A program made the translations under genes and the position numbers. Below are positions 1-11,213 of a stretch of 62,000 nt of DNA, in pieces; the stretch's first letter is position 1, and each line of letters begins with the position of its first letter. Below the pieces are notes generated by a model. The model searched no databases and was not told the DNA's origin. It saw nothing but the letters and a program-made list of their open reading frames with translations. Source of the stretch: Branchiostoma floridae (lineage: Eukaryota > Chordata > Leptocardii > Amphioxiformes > Branchiostomatidae); NCBI RefSeq assembly GCF_000003815.2, contig NC_049991.1:580011-642010 (forward strand). The letters are read 5' to 3'.

Positions 1-176
1 TCGGGGCGGGTCATTAACCCGTTAATTATTAACCTGGTATGTAAGCAGGGTTGACTGGGAGGGAACTTCTGGCAAACAAATGTTTTGGCAGCCTTTCATT
101 TTTCCTACTCTGTGACCGATAGTCAGACTCTGGCTTTCTAGCACATTGCATTGGTCAGTGCCAGAGTTATAATAAA

Positions 177-1237
177 CTAGAGTTCGGCGACCTCATACCT
201 CCATGAAAATTTAGAGCTTTTGTAAATTTCATGCAAATGACTACCATTTACATAATTTATGTATGGCGATGTTCATTATTGACTAACGTACACATGTCAC
301 AATTATGAAATTCCCAATATCAGTCATTATGTGGATTTGCTATTTCTGTATATATTATGCAAATCAGTTCCTCACTTGCATATTTGGTATCTGCTTATCT
401 CTCACCTATCATAAATTGCATGTGTTACATTTACGTAAGTTCAGCTATTGAAAACAATGGAATTGTACAATTTCCTCATTAATTATGCAAATTAAGTCCT
501 CATTTGCATAAAATGTATATCATTATAAACATCTTTGCCTAAGCTACCTGCATGCCAAAAATGATGGCAATCCATCATTCCTTTCTATAGTTATCCTCTT
601 TGGAGTGTCTTGACAAAAACACCCCTGCAGTTCCACAATTACATGTTAGGGGGCTGAAACTTGCCCCACTTTGCCATGACGTTGAAAGCTATCTACCACC
701 CAAATATCAAAACCATATCATGTCCGGTACAAGAGATACATTGAAAAACTGCTATGATAGAATAAGCTCATTAATTATGCAAATGTAATCTAATTTTGCA
801 TAATTTGTATTTTATCTTGTATAACATTGTCTAAGGTACCTACATACCAAAAATCATGAAAATCCATTGTTTCCTTCTTGAGTTATCCACTTCAGAAGTT
901 TCTGACAAAAATGCCCTTGCTATCCCAAAACCAGACGCTAGGGGGCCCAAACTTATGTCACTTATTCCTGAGCACAAGAGCTATCTAACACCCAAAAATT
1001 AGGACCATATCTTGTTCAGAACACGAGATAGCAAAACCGGAAGTGGCGCTGCAGTACCAAGGAAAGTTGCTAGGGGGCCCAAAATCTAATCACTTCTAGC
1101 TTTCGTCACACCCCACCAACACACCAAATATGAAACTAATCCATCCAGCCGTTCTTGAGTTATCTTGTTGACAGACACACACACACACACACAAACGCAG
1201 GGTAAAATATAACCTCCATGACATTTCATGGAGGTAA
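177..1237 (+). repeat. 1.06-kb dispersed repeat, copy A
   Basis: It starts with ctagagttcggcgacctcat and ends with a perfect 10-bp stem, acctccatga and tcatggaggt separated by catt. The left stem arm also occurs about 25 bp inside the 5' end, so the element has an inverted match between its ends. Two internal units of roughly 280 bp resemble each other; both contain words such as gacaaaaa, taggggg and agctatcta. A short (ac)n run precedes the 3' stem-loop. Similar copies occur at 12706, 47797, 48817 and 54273. It lies in an API5 intron. The architecture resembles non-autonomous Helentron/pearl-type elements, which is an inference; an ordinary MITE is the alternative. Confidence 0.85.
1176..1193. 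repeat. (AC)n microsatellite
   Basis: Short AC dinucleotide run located just before the terminal stem-loop of the 1.06-kb repeat. The same position carries AC or ACAG runs in the other copies, so it is part of the element. Confidence 0.8.
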
Positions 1238-1533
1238 CAAGTACAATATACTAGTACTTTGTCCTGGTAAGCTATCAGTTATAATATTAGGGCTTCATTT
1301 TCTTTCCCGTTCGTCGTTATTTGTCTGTCTGGGACTGTCCTTATCATCGGCATAATATATATCATTGCAACTGAATCAGATGCGTCGGAAACCATAAATA
1401 CGTTACCTACGGTCACTTGGTTTTTTTTTCTAGGTCTCTTGTTCAGAGTGTGTCTGCAACAAGTGTGTTCCTGTTGTGTTGTTCTAGTGGTGTCTCCAGT
1501 ATGATGGGTGCTACATGTACATTGCTAAATTAC

Positions 1534-1676
1534 CTTTTTTGTCTCCAAGAGCAAGAACTCCTCAGCCTCCTTGGTTAGCAACTCCAGTGGAAGTTTAGAG
1601 CTCAGAAATTTGATGGCACATTCCCGGACAGCCTCCTCTCCTTGAAGAATCTGGGAGAAGAGTCCATTCAAAGTGC
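1534..1676 (-). CDS. API5: API5 coding exon 5
   Basis: Encodes GTLNGLFSQILQGEE through FLLLETKK, part of the helical-repeat region. The acceptor is tgcag and the donor is AAAAAG followed by gtaatt. It is entered in phase 1 and left in phase 0. The next exon lies off the window. Confidence 0.92.
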
Positions 1677-4600
1677 CTGCAACAAACACATCAAGACAAG
1701 AGTGTGATCAAAAGGGCATTATTGGAAATCAATTTGATGACTGGAGACCATAATGTAAATGCAGAAATATTTTAGTTTTCGCGGTGGGCACTTCACCGCA
1801 AACATTTTTCCATTATGGTTTTTAGTACAGTACAAACTTAAAACCACCACGAACAGTCCATTTCCCTGCTATGGTTACACCTTGCATAACCGTGCAAGTG
1901 ACATGTGTTGAGACGTGCACCCTCCCTGCTCTTGCCATTCCTTCCCTTTGCAAACACGTACGGACAAATAACACATATGGCGCGTTGTGCCCTTAGCTTA
2001 AGTCAGCAATATCGAGCTTTATTAAGTTCTACTAACTGACTCAATAGGCAAAGCAGGGGTTATGAAGGCTACTCCCTACCCCATTTTGTTGTATAATAAT
2101 TACAATGCTTACAGTATTGAAGTTAGCTTTAGAATTGTGGAGTCCACTTGTGAATAGACACACGGACTAATCTATTGTATATTGTTCAAATTCTTTCTAC
2201 ACACATGAATGTCTAAATCAGGTGCACATGTGCGTTTGTAATAGAGTATCTATTCCAAAATATAAAAGTCAAGTAATGCAGCAAAAGCAGTATGATTTAT
2301 GCCTAGGACAGAAAGTATATATGTATGATAAAGCTTACCCATTGCATTGATTTTGAATAATGCAATCAGTGCGGTGGTAACGACACTCAGCTCGCTCGGA
2401 TCCTCTGGAAAACAAAGATTGGAAGTATTTAACGGCAAAAAGCAGTTACTCAAGCAACTGGACATGATTTTGGAATTTAGTGGGTGAGATGTATGTCCTC
2501 AGGATGGCAAATGGTTGGTAGATTTATATGGTGAGTGTGGATGATGTTGGACCAGAAGCTTACATGGAACAAGTACAAGTGAAAGGAGCTTTGTACAGTA
2601 TTTAAATGTTCTTTGTACAGTAACTGAAAAAAATGTTATCACTCTTTTCATCAAGTGCAATAAACAGTGGACCATGGCCTTACATCCCATCCTGCAACCC
2701 TCTCCAGGAGCATGCATGTCAGGACTCAAACTCCCTACATTTGTACCTCTTGCTCCACAGGCAGGGTTACTAACAACTAACATACTCATGTTAGTAATTC
2801 ATGTTTGTGGTACTAACCTGTCTGGAGCAGTTGAGTCAGAACATCAGAAATCCGGATCAGGTGATCATTGTTGGTTTTGCAGAGGTTTGGCAGCTCCTTG
2901 ATGGCCTGTCTGCGAATCTAAGAGCAGCAATGAAGTACAATGGCAGGTTATGTTGGAATAATCATCATCAGCAGCCACAGAAGAAAATGTATGCACAAAT
3001 TCCAATGCCACATGACAGTAATACATACCGAGCTATCTTCATCCTCACACAGGTCCAGCTGTGCATCCAGAGACTTCTCACTCAGGCTGGGGAAGTACTT
3101 GAAGAAACGCGGGATGAACTGAGCGGCCAGGCGCTTCACATTATTCTCTCCTTTCACGGCACTGAGGATTTCCAGATATTCTGCTTCATGCTGTGAACAA
3201 ACAATAATACAAGGAATAACTTATGTTAACTTTGGTTTAGAAAGTGCTTGGAAATTGTTTTTAGTATTCTCAGAAATATTTGATGGAGTTAAGTCTATAG
3301 TCAGAGTAACTTACATGTAAATATCAGGCTTATATTAACAGTTATCAAAATACTTTTTTTTCAGTGTCTTCTGCAATTTTGAAATATATTCTGTAACTAC
3401 AAAGGCCTCCATTTTCTCAACAAACAACATCCATTTATCAATCTTTTGAAAATAAAGACTGCAACAAAAAATATCTCAAAGAACTGTAAAATATCTTAAC
3501 CTTCCGTTGACATTTTCTACAAATTCNNNNNNNNNNNNNNNNNNNNNNNNNNNNNNNNNNNNNNNNNNNNNNNNNNNNNNNNNNNNNNNNNNNNNNNNNN
3601 NNNNNNNNNNNNNNNNNNNNNNNNNNNNNNNNNNNNNNNNNNNNNNNNNNNNNNNNNNNNNNNNNNNNNNNNNNNNNNNNNNNNNNNNNNNNNNNNNNNN
3701 NNNNNNNNNNNNNNNNNNNNNNNNNNNNNNNNNNNNNNNNNNNNNNNNNNNNNNNNNNNNNNNNNNNNNNNNNNNNNNNNNNNNNNNNNNNNNNNNNNNN
3801 NNNNNNNNNNNNNNNNNNNNNNNNNNNNNNNNNNNNNNNNNNNNNNNNNNNNNNNNNNNNNNNNNNNNNNNNNNNNNNNNNNNNNNNNNNNNNNNNNNNN
3901 NNNNNNNNNNNNNNNNNNNNNNNNNNNNNNNNNNNNNNNNNNNNNNNNNNNNNNNNNNNNNNNNNNNNNNNNNNNNNNNNNNNNNNNNNNNNNNNNNNNN
4001 NNNNNNNNNNNNNNNNNNNNNNNNNNNNNNNNNNNNNNNNNNNNNNNNNNNNNNNNNNNNNNNNNNNNNNNNNNNNNNNNNNNNNNNNNNNNNNNNNNNN
4101 NNNNNNNNNNNNNNNAAAACATGGATTCTAAAACTAGTCTAATACATTGTTGGGCTTTCTTCTCGTTTCTTAGTAATGTTGAATATGTAGCTTGAGATGT
4201 GTTTGTATAATGTCGTTCGATCAAACCTCATAAGAAAAATGAATTTTTCAACACTAGACAAAGATTCAAAGTGAGGGAACTTTCCTATGATATAGCTAAA
4301 AAGAATACTTCTATCATTACTATATAAACTACAATCTAATAAAAAGTGGGCTTCATCTTTGACCTTGTTCATGTTACAAAACTGACAGATTCTTTGCTCC
4401 ATATATATTATGTTTGTGGATGAACAGCACAACTCGAGAAGGCTTGTACCGTGGCCAACACCAACAATGGTTCAACACACCTATGGCACAGACACTTCTT
4501 TTTGGGCAGACACTTTGGGGCATTAAGGTGAAAATTTTATTTTAATGATGGTTTTTGTTAAGGTCATTGATGCAGACATTGGGGCCAGATGTCAGAAACT

Positions 4601-5960
4601 GCAGAGCTTACATGGTTTATTGTTACTCCCAGGTCTCCAAGACATTACCCTGGGTACCAGACAGCATCGGGTAGCTAATGAATTTCGTTCGAGGACGCAA
4701 GGCAGTCAGCCCACCGATCTCACATTAGTGCTCTGTGGAGTTTAAGCCCGAAGGAGTTATTTATAATATATTATCGCTACCCTTTTCTTTGGGCTTAGGT
4801 CCCCGAGCGCTAATTGAAGATCGGCAGGCCTGACTGTCTTGGGCCACCGAATAAACTGGCCCCCACTCTCCCAGGGTAGCATTTTGAGGGCCCTAGGACT
4901 ATTTTTTTTAGGAGTACATTTTACTGGCAGATTAATCTAGAGTTTAATGACATTTCTGTAAGTGAAGAACTGGTTTTCGAGGGTGATGCATAAGTCCTGC
5001 CCCCTCCCCCAATACATTTTCACTGTGTCCAGCCCTTGCGAAGGTCCAGAAAAAATTTAAAATCTTGACCCTCTGAAATACCATTTCTTGCATTTCAAAG
5101 GGCAAATTTTGCTGGTAGACCGAGCTGTTTTCTCCCCCCCCCCTCCAAAAAAAATTTCCTAGACCCTCCCATCGCCGAAGCTAGTTACTCAAAATAATTT
5201 ATTACCTGAGTGATGTGGGAAAAGTCGTGTAAAGTGCCTTTCCCAAGGGCACAAGATCGGTGGCATGGCATGTTTCGAATGAGAGACCTCTTGGGCCCAA
5301 GCGCAAAGTGCTGCCGATTATGCCACACGATTTCATCTTGAGGACTCAGAACACAGTTTTTCGCCTGCAGGCGACGAACAGGAAGTGCCGATAACAGTAT
5401 CATGGTGCAAATTCCTGCCGGCCGAAGAAGCAACGTAATCCAACTTATTATACAGTATCAACACCAATATATTCCTCTACCATTCACCACAGTTTCCACA
5501 TCGCATGAGCACGGAAGAATAACTATGGCCTTTGCAAGTACTGCGGGGGACGGGGGTCGCCGATAAATACTGTGTTCTGAGACCTTGATAGAGGGGGGAG
5601 GGCCAAGGTCAACCTGGGCGGAGGGGCAAGGAAAAAAAATTGACCCGACCCTCTGACGACCGGCCCTTCCCCCTGCTATATATCGAATGGGCCCTAATCG
5701 CAGACAACGTTATCTTAGCTTTTATTTTGACGACCACAGAAGAACAAGAACGTAATGTACGACGGGTATGAATACTGACCAGGACAGGACGGTGCCATGC
5801 ATGTATCTTACAAAATATCTGTCTCAGTGCAGTGCGGTACAAATAAATATTCAAGCAAATTAACGTGCTAACGTTAGCCTATCAAACTAACCTGTGTTGC
5901 CTGATCTTTGGCATCAGCAAGTACCCCGAAGTTTTTGTACAGCCGCTCAACACTCGTCAT
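1534..5960 (-). CDS. API5: API5 (apoptosis inhibitor 5) homologue, first five coding exons, partial
   Basis: Five exons on the minus strand join in phase to about 180 codons that resemble the N-terminal part of API5/AAC-11, a nuclear anti-apoptotic protein built of HEAT/ARM-like helical repeats. Recognisable stretches are MTSVERLYKNFGVLADA at the start, VKRLAAQFIPRFFKYFP and AQLDLCEDED in the second exon, IRRQAIKELP in the third, and GLFSQILQGEE with AIKFLSSKL in the fifth. The start ATG (5960-5958) matches the family N terminus. A tttag sequence 20 bp upstream suggests that an intron splits the 5' UTR. The loop after AIKFLSSKL is a few residues shorter than in vertebrates, from memory of the family. 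The gene is divergent from the myosin gene. The remaining two thirds, including the C-terminal basic region, lie beyond the left edge. Confidence 0.93.
1751..1880. repeat. Degenerate copy of the tactgtaaatgca MITE family
   Basis: Contains taatgtaaatgcag, ttcgcggtggg, caccgcaaacatttttcc and aaaccaccacgaac, the diagnostic words of the better copies at 11214 and 46073. It is truncated and has no clear right terminus. Confidence 0.6.
1881..2338. other. API5 intron 4, remainder
   Basis: AT-rich intronic sequence. I see no gene and no clear repeat structure here. Confidence 0.6.
2339..2404 (-). CDS. API5: API5 coding exon 4
   Basis: Encodes EDPSELSVVTTALIALFKI then NAMG. The family has a similar short exon-sized block with LLSIFKM. 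Acceptor ttccag, donor gtaagc; phases 1 and 1. Confidence 0.92.
2435..2475. repeat. Short match to a dispersed repeat (tactcaagcaactgg)
   Basis: The words ttactcaagcaactgg and atgatttt recur at 35301-35334, followed there by further repeat-like sequence. It sits immediately upstream of the exon 4 acceptor on the minus strand. It is probably the end of a dispersed element. Confidence 0.4.
2818..2917 (-). CDS. API5: API5 coding exon 3
   Basis: Encodes IRRQAIKELPNLCKTNNDHL and continues to DVLTQLLQT. This HEAT-like repeat is strongly conserved in API5. Acceptor ttag, donor gttagt; it leaves in phase 1. Confidence 0.93.
3029..3190 (-). CDS. API5: API5 coding exon 2
   Basis: 54 codons, HEAEYLEILSAVKGENN through AQLDLCEDEDSS. 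Contains KRLAAQFIPRFFKYFP, the most recognisable block of API5. Acceptor ttcacag, donor gtatgt; both phases are 0. Confidence 0.95.
3527..4115. other. Assembly gap (589 N)
   Basis: Run of N inside API5 intron 1. A LINE 3' fragment on the minus strand continues into its right edge, so the gap probably contains more of that element. Confidence 0.99.
4136..4440 (-). pseudogene. 3' fragment of a non-LTR retrotransposon ORF
   Basis: A minus-strand reading frame of about 97 codons contains RICQFCNMNKVKDEAHFLLD followed by CSLYSNDR. The pattern is C-x2-C, then H-x4-C, with an aromatic residue near an Arg. This is the usual ending of LINE reverse-transcriptase proteins after the RT domain. No RT domain is visible because the frame runs toward the N gap and the upstream side has no coding similarity. 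It lies inside API5 intron 1. The clade cannot be assigned. Confidence 0.6.
4646..4878. repeat. Foldback (imperfect inverted-repeat) element
   Basis: Two arms pair imperfectly: taccctgggta near 4646 with ccagggta at 4871-4878, and ggcagtcagcccaccgatct near 4701 with agatcggcaggcctgactgt near 4819. The element is about 230 bp. It contains no coding sequence and lies in API5 intron 1. Confidence 0.55.
5185..5335 (-). mobile_element. tRNA-derived SINE-like insertion
   Basis: Read on the minus strand, tggcataatcggcagc resembles a pol III A box and attcgaaac resembles a B box about 45 bp further on. They are followed by the SINE-body phrase that reads cctttcccaagggcacaa on the plus strand. No acceptor-stem pairing of a functional tRNA is seen. 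It lies in API5 intron 1. Confidence 0.6.
5892..5960 (-). CDS. API5: API5 coding exon 1
   Basis: 23 codons, MTSVERLYKNFGVLADAKDQ then ATQ, ending at the donor CAG followed by gttagt. This ATG was chosen because the family begins with M-x-[TS]-V-E-x-L-Y in the same place. Confidence 0.95.
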
Positions 5961-6960
5961 ATTGAAAAAGTTCTTTCTAAAAGCAGAAATTTGGTGAAAA
6001 AATGGTAATATTTAGTACATCCAATAAAGAAACCACACTAGCATGTCACCCAGCATGCAGTTGGACCAAGCCAGGATCAGACCATGTAGGTAGTGGAGGT
6101 AGTCTGAAAGCTTTACACATTTAAGGTTAACGTAATATAACATTATCTTTGTAATTGTTAGAGATAAAGCTTATCATAGAATTCAAGAAATTCTACATCA
6201 ATGTTTCTAATAGTTATAGTCAATATTTGCGCCATTTGTACATCTTTAATTTACACCCCTAACTTTAATATGGTTTGCTTCACATATCCGGTCTCTGGGC
6301 CTGTGACCTATGACCTGCTATTCAACTCTGACCCGGTACGGGAAGTCACACGAGCAGCGCGAAATACAAGGTAGCAATTTTAATTTCATTTATTTATTTA
6401 ACCAGGATCGTACAACGTTTTACCAAGGAGGTTGGTTTTACATTGTTAATGTTGTTGTTGTTGATGATGTCCTTGTTTAACGCCTATTACTCCGCTAGAC
6501 ATGATGAATATATTGGTAATGTTACTTCTATTTCATGGTGCTTTGAACATGGTTGTTGGATTTTCTCTGTGCACGGTACCGGTAAACACACTTCGTAGGC
6601 CCTGTGAGAATTTGGTCATGCGCCACCCATTGTCAATGTGCACCATTGTTAACAGACAGGAACATTCGGGAACGTACTTAGCATGTCCGCACTCTCGGAC
6701 TTGTCCCATTTTATCCGTAAATCGTGCTGTTTTCATCAGTATCTTAATGAGAAATTTACCAACACTTTGACATTAATCACTACTTGTTACCATTTGGAGA
6801 ACTTAATCTATGTTGGCGTAAGAGCAAATTCTCACAGGAGTCTGCCCGTGCTCTGATGCTTCTTCTCTGGTGTTGAAACGTTACTTGTACTTTGCGCATT
6901 CATGTTTCTGGACTCTTGCTTACTAGTATCTGAGACTGTATAAGTTGGATTATGATATTT
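5961..6960. other. 5' flank of API5 and repeat-like sequence
   Basis: The first few hundred bases upstream of the API5 start should contain its 5' UTR and promoter. I see no TATA box that I would trust. The stretch near 6390-6450 (tttatttatttaaccagga) and the GC-richer block 6550-6740 look like fragments of dispersed elements. An open frame at 6501-6770 begins with a hydrophobic run, but I recognise nothing in it and treat it as chance. Confidence 0.4.
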
Positions 6961-7025
6961 ATTCGGTCACCCGGGCATGAATTTGTAATCTCCAAAGTCC
7001 AAGGGTTTCTGGACTTTTCCCCAGC

Positions 7026-8460
7026 AAGGCCACAGGACCAGACGGATTACCACCTCGGCTCCTGAAGACTGTAGCCGAACAAGTTGCGCCAATACTACAG
7101 GTCATATTCTCCCAGTCAATATCCACGGGAGATGTTCCTGAAGATTGGAGAACAGCTAACGTCGCTCCAATCTTCAAAAAGGGGGACAGAACCTTGCCAT
7201 CAAACTATAGGCCGGTGTCTCTGACATCGGTCTGTGGTAAAGTGCTCGAACACATCGTGCACAGCCACATGATGAAACATCTAGATGCTTATGGCATTCT
7301 GTCCCCAGCGCAACACGGCTTCAGGAAGGGTCTGTCCTGCGAGAGCCAGCTGGTGCTAACCTTCCAAGACCTGGCCAAGAACATGGACCAGAACAAACAG
7401 GTCGATGCCGCGGTGCTTGACTTTAGCAAAGCATTCGATACCGTGCCTCACGAACGTCTGTTGAGCAAGCTCGAGCACTATGGTATTTCTGGCACTATGG
7501 TATGTCTTGGCTCAGGGCCTTCCTTACGGAGAGAACCCAGAGGGTTGTCTTTGATGTTGGAACATCTAAAGCCGTCAAGGTCACCTCTAGAGTTCCACAG
7601 GGTACTGTGCTAGGCCCTCTGCTATTCCTGCTCTATATTAACGACCTACCCGATTCCGTAGACTCACATGTTTGACTATTTGCTGACAATTGCTTGATTC
7701 ATCGAACTATCAGCAAGCCTTCTGACGCACAAGGTCTGCAGTCTGACCTCGATGCGCTAACAGAATGGCAAAATCGTTTGCTTATGTCGTTCAACCCCTC
7801 TAAATGTCACATCCTCCATATCACCCGTAAAAAGCAGTACTCCCTCTGTGGAGAAGCCCTCACCGGTGTTAAGTCCCACCCCTATCTTGGAGTACAACTG
7901 TCCGACGATTTGCGGTGGGACACCCATATCAACCACGCCACTGGCAAAGCTGGTAAGGTCCTAGGAGTCATTCGGCGCAACTTGACCCATTGTCCATCTT
8001 GGGTCAAGGCCACTTGCTACAAAGCGCTGGTACGGCCCCACTTGGAATATAGTGCCATCGTCTGGGACCCGTACACCAACAAAGGGATACAGGCGGTGGA
8101 GGCCGTCCAGCGCAGGGCTTCTCGAGTGACCCTTAATGACTACTGGCAGACTAGCAGAGTGACACAAATGCTCACCGACCTGCAGTGGCGCCCTCTCTCC
8201 GAAAGGAGGAGGAACGCCCACCTCACCTTTTTCTATAAAGTAGTTAATAATAATATTAATATAGACGCCAGTAATATTCTCAAGCCTGCCCAAGGGCGCA
8301 CCCGGGTAGTCACGACTACAAATACCAACCCATATTCACACGTACAGACATTTATATTTGCTTCCATGCCAGGTAGGCGGCCTGCCCGCCCTAACCCGGG
8401 AGCCTCAGCTCCCCCCCTACGATGCCCCACGCGGGGCTTTTTGGGGGTACCCCTATGCAG
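7026..8460 (+). pseudogene. CR1-like non-LTR retrotransposon, inactivated RT fragment
   Basis: The reading frame opens with KATGPDGLPPRLLK and continues with NYRPVSLTSVCGKVLE, QHGFRKGLSCESQL and AVLDFSKAFDTVPHERLL, the fingers and palm motifs of CR1/L2-type reverse transcriptases. Later parts show VPQGTVLGPLLFLLYINDLP, MSFNPSKCHILH, HPYLGVQLSDDLRWDTHI and ALVRPHLEYSAIVWDP. Three breaks are visible. A frameshift lies near 7490-7505. A TGA stop is at 7673-7675. The catalytic FADD box reads FADN (7679-7690). There is no endonuclease domain, so it is also 5' truncated. The GC-rich end with gccccacgcggggc resembles the 3' UTR of such elements. Confidence 0.88.
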
Positions 8461-9400
8461 ATGCAGATTCACTTTCCCCGTCAGGACATTTCCCCATCAT
8501 GCTTCTCCACAAATTTTGAATAAACATTCTCGTTTTGAATCCTAAGGGCCTACTTCAGTGTATATTTCATTACTTGGAAAGCAATTTCAGACAGCTTGTA
8601 GTGGCAAATAGTTTCCGTTGTCTTCCAGAAATATCTTGCAAATATGATTACACTTCCAGTCGGTCCAAATCGCTCGTAAATCTCCAAACATAAGTAGAAT
8701 CATTAGTAGATCCTATCTTTTTTTAAATACACAAACAGTTGTTTTTCATGTTAGAGTTTGGTTTAAGTCTGATCATGTACTCATACAAAGTCAGTAAAAG
8801 TACCCACGAGAGGTTTGCAACATGCGGAAAGAACCAAGATGGCGGAGCCGGCAACATGAAAATTTCTTGTGCGTCAGTTGAGTGCCGGTAATCCAGGTAA
8901 TCCAAGGTACACAAGGTAAAAAAAGTCAAAGTAAAGGTCTAGACTCTATAAGAAATTTGATAAAACTCTTGGCAAAACTTTTGTGACTTATAATAACTTG
9001 TAATAACATCCATAACATGACCGGGAAACATCCAGACCACTGACGGGGAAAGTGAATGACGGGGAAATGACTTGACACCATCTCCAAGCAGATCCTACAG
9101 TGGCATAAGATAACCAACTGGCCAAGCATGTGCACACTTATCTCAAAGGCCCTGTTATAAGTTGGTGGGGTCACATGGTCTTTTGGTACAGTGTACAGTG
9201 CGCACTTCGGGTATCTTCGGCATCCGTCATAACTCACTGTGGGAACTTTAAGCTCTCACTTGGGTGTTCCCGAGTACATCGGGTCACAATCGAAACACCA
9301 ACCCCGGGCGCTTCAGCAAGGGTGATCCTACAACAATACCATGGCATACCGCCTATGTGAAGAGGTTCGACACCTCAAAATTTATAGTATGGTGCACAAG
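8461..9400. other. Intergenic sequence after the CR1-like fragment
   Basis: The word ttcactttccccgtca (8468-8483) recurs inverted at 9041-9056, with a further variant at 9057-9071. No gene is recognised. An aagatggcgg word at 8838 resembles a YY1 site, but nothing else supports a promoter there. Confidence 0.4.
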
Positions 9401-9653
9401 CAATAAGCCTTCTCACTCTAGCTACCATGCATGCACGGGTGAAAGGAACTCTGAGTAATATGTCAAAATCGAAGGCACACAGACGTCAACAGTCGTCTCT
9501 ACCATTGTTTCGATTTGTGTAACAATGTCTGGAACGTAATGGTGCTTGCAAAATGGCGGAATGTTGATTTTCTGTGTGCCTTCAACTTTGACATATGACC
9601 CAGAGTTCCTTTCACCCGTGCATGCGTGGTAACTAGTGTGAGATGGCTTATTG
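9401..9653. repeat. Foldback element with arms of about 80 bp
   Basis: The left arm (about 9401-9482) contains cacgggtgaaaggaactctg and gaaggcacacag. The right arm (about 9573-9653) contains their reverse complements, cagagttcctttcacccgtg and ctgtgtgccttc. About 90 bp separates them. It is probably a non-autonomous DNA transposon or a hairpin element, and it contains no gene. Confidence 0.75.
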
Positions 9654-9954
9654 ACAAGAATTTGATATGTTAAATTTCCGGGAACAACCTACGACACATC
9701 TGAAAATGAGCATAAAGTTGCCGGCTCGATCTTGTTAAACGCCACTTTTATTTGACCCAGCCATCGAAACATTGTAACCTAAGTCATACAACCTCAACAC
9801 TGATGACATATTTCTCTACTATCCACCACAGGTTTCCAGCTCGCTGACAATTGCACAGAAAAATTTCTATGGCTCTTTCAAGAACTGCGACGCACTATTT
9901 TGTGCCCAACCTACTTTTGACTGTGTTATGTGACCACAACAGCACTGCACAACG

Positions 9955-9981
9955 ATGGAACGAAAAAGTTTTCAAGAAATG
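9955..9981 (+). CDS. Possible first coding exon of the class XV myosin (speculative)
   Basis: ATGGAACGAAAAAGTTTTCA continues to a strong donor, ATG followed by gtacgt. It would encode MERKSFQEM and end in phase 0, matching the phase in which exon 1 at 16814 is entered. A purine at -3 and G at +4 favour translation. There is no homology evidence, and any ATG followed by a donor could look like this by chance. The intron would be 6.8 kb. Confidence 0.2.
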
Positions 9982-11213
9982 GTACGTGTATGTTTGCTAG
10001 GCTATAGATGCCGTATGGCAAACTTTGGCTAAGTTAGGAATATAAGCCTAGTAGGAGATAATTGGCCTAGAAGTATTGCCCAGCTGTGGTTTGTGCTGGG
10101 GTGTTTGTTGTCACTTTAAAGTGTTTAAACACTGAGTACCATTGGATGAAGAAGCTTTATACATGGTATGTTTGCATCTAAGTGACGATGGACATCCAAC
10201 AACAACAACAACACCATTGGAAACAGCGCACATGTGTACATGTGGGCCTCTGGTTGTTCGGGCCTGATGTTTGCTGGCACCGTGAGGGTGTGAAACTGAA
10301 TAACGATGGCAGAGCGTCGCCTTGCATACGTCGCCTTGCATGTGTTCATGGCGGTAAAAGACAGCATGCATGTAATGGTTTTTCTTATTTCGGATTGGGC
10401 GCTTGGATTGTTGACATTTATAGTGTGAGAACACGGGGAAGTGCACACTAGAGAGCCATCCTTAAAGTTAAAGGGAGTGTTGCTTTCTTGGCAAAGGGAG
10501 GCACAGGTGTGGGACTTGGTGCTTGGCACTTGGGGAACGTTTGTTTGAAAATTTGGAGGGTGTTTCATTTGCCTGTCATTCAGGCTGTTTTGGCCAAGGG
10601 CTGATATGGTTGGCAATATTATCAAGCTACCTCTGAGTAGTATGGAGAACGGAAAGACCGTTTTGTAGAGTTGCCTTACCGGTGAAATGGTGAGCTCTTG
10701 ATCATTCCTTAAGCCAAAGGTGTTGGATAATCAAGGTATTGGCCAAGGAAAAGAACTCGACAGCGTGGAACAGAACAAGACATTTTTAGCGTGCTGGGTT
10801 ACTGTAATGGCTGGTAGTGACAGATGTTTGGTTCATCTTTTGATTTGGAAGGTTTAAAGTTGTACCTGTCTGCAGGGAGTTTGTGCCATATCAATGTAGT
10901 TTTAGGAAAGAAGCTTACAGTGTGGAATTTCCTCCCTAGGAATACAGGAAGGCCGGGTTACAAGGAAATGGCAATTCAAACGTATCTACAAAATGTATGC
11001 AGAGAACTTTTGTGGTGGAGGCACAAGAGGGTGAAGACTGCAGAGCATTGACCATGAAAATAGTGTTCAGAGCACACTCACACACACACTCAATGCACAG
11101 TTTTCTATTTTACTATTATGGATATTAACCTGATACATGAAATGGGTCAAAAGGAAGTTGTCATAAAGAGGTTGTGAAGAGGAACATGAAAGTGATATCA
11201 GATGAGAATCTGA
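9982..11213. other. Intergenic or 5' intronic sequence without recognised genes
   Basis: Several unrelated short open frames occur, but none resembles a known family or has supporting splice signals. I see no clear repeats. Confidence 0.5.

Noticed and set aside
3507-4224. Long open frames on both strands across the N run
   Set aside because: They consist of N bases and have no sequence content. The same holds for frames over the other gaps.
6501-6770. Small secreted protein (hydrophobic N terminus)
   Set aside because: Only a chance hydrophobic run; the sequence looks like part of a dispersed element, and no splice or homology evidence supports it.
8723-9237. Minus-strand open frames after the CR1-like fragment
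   Set aside because: No recognisable domain, no splice support and no conserved pattern.
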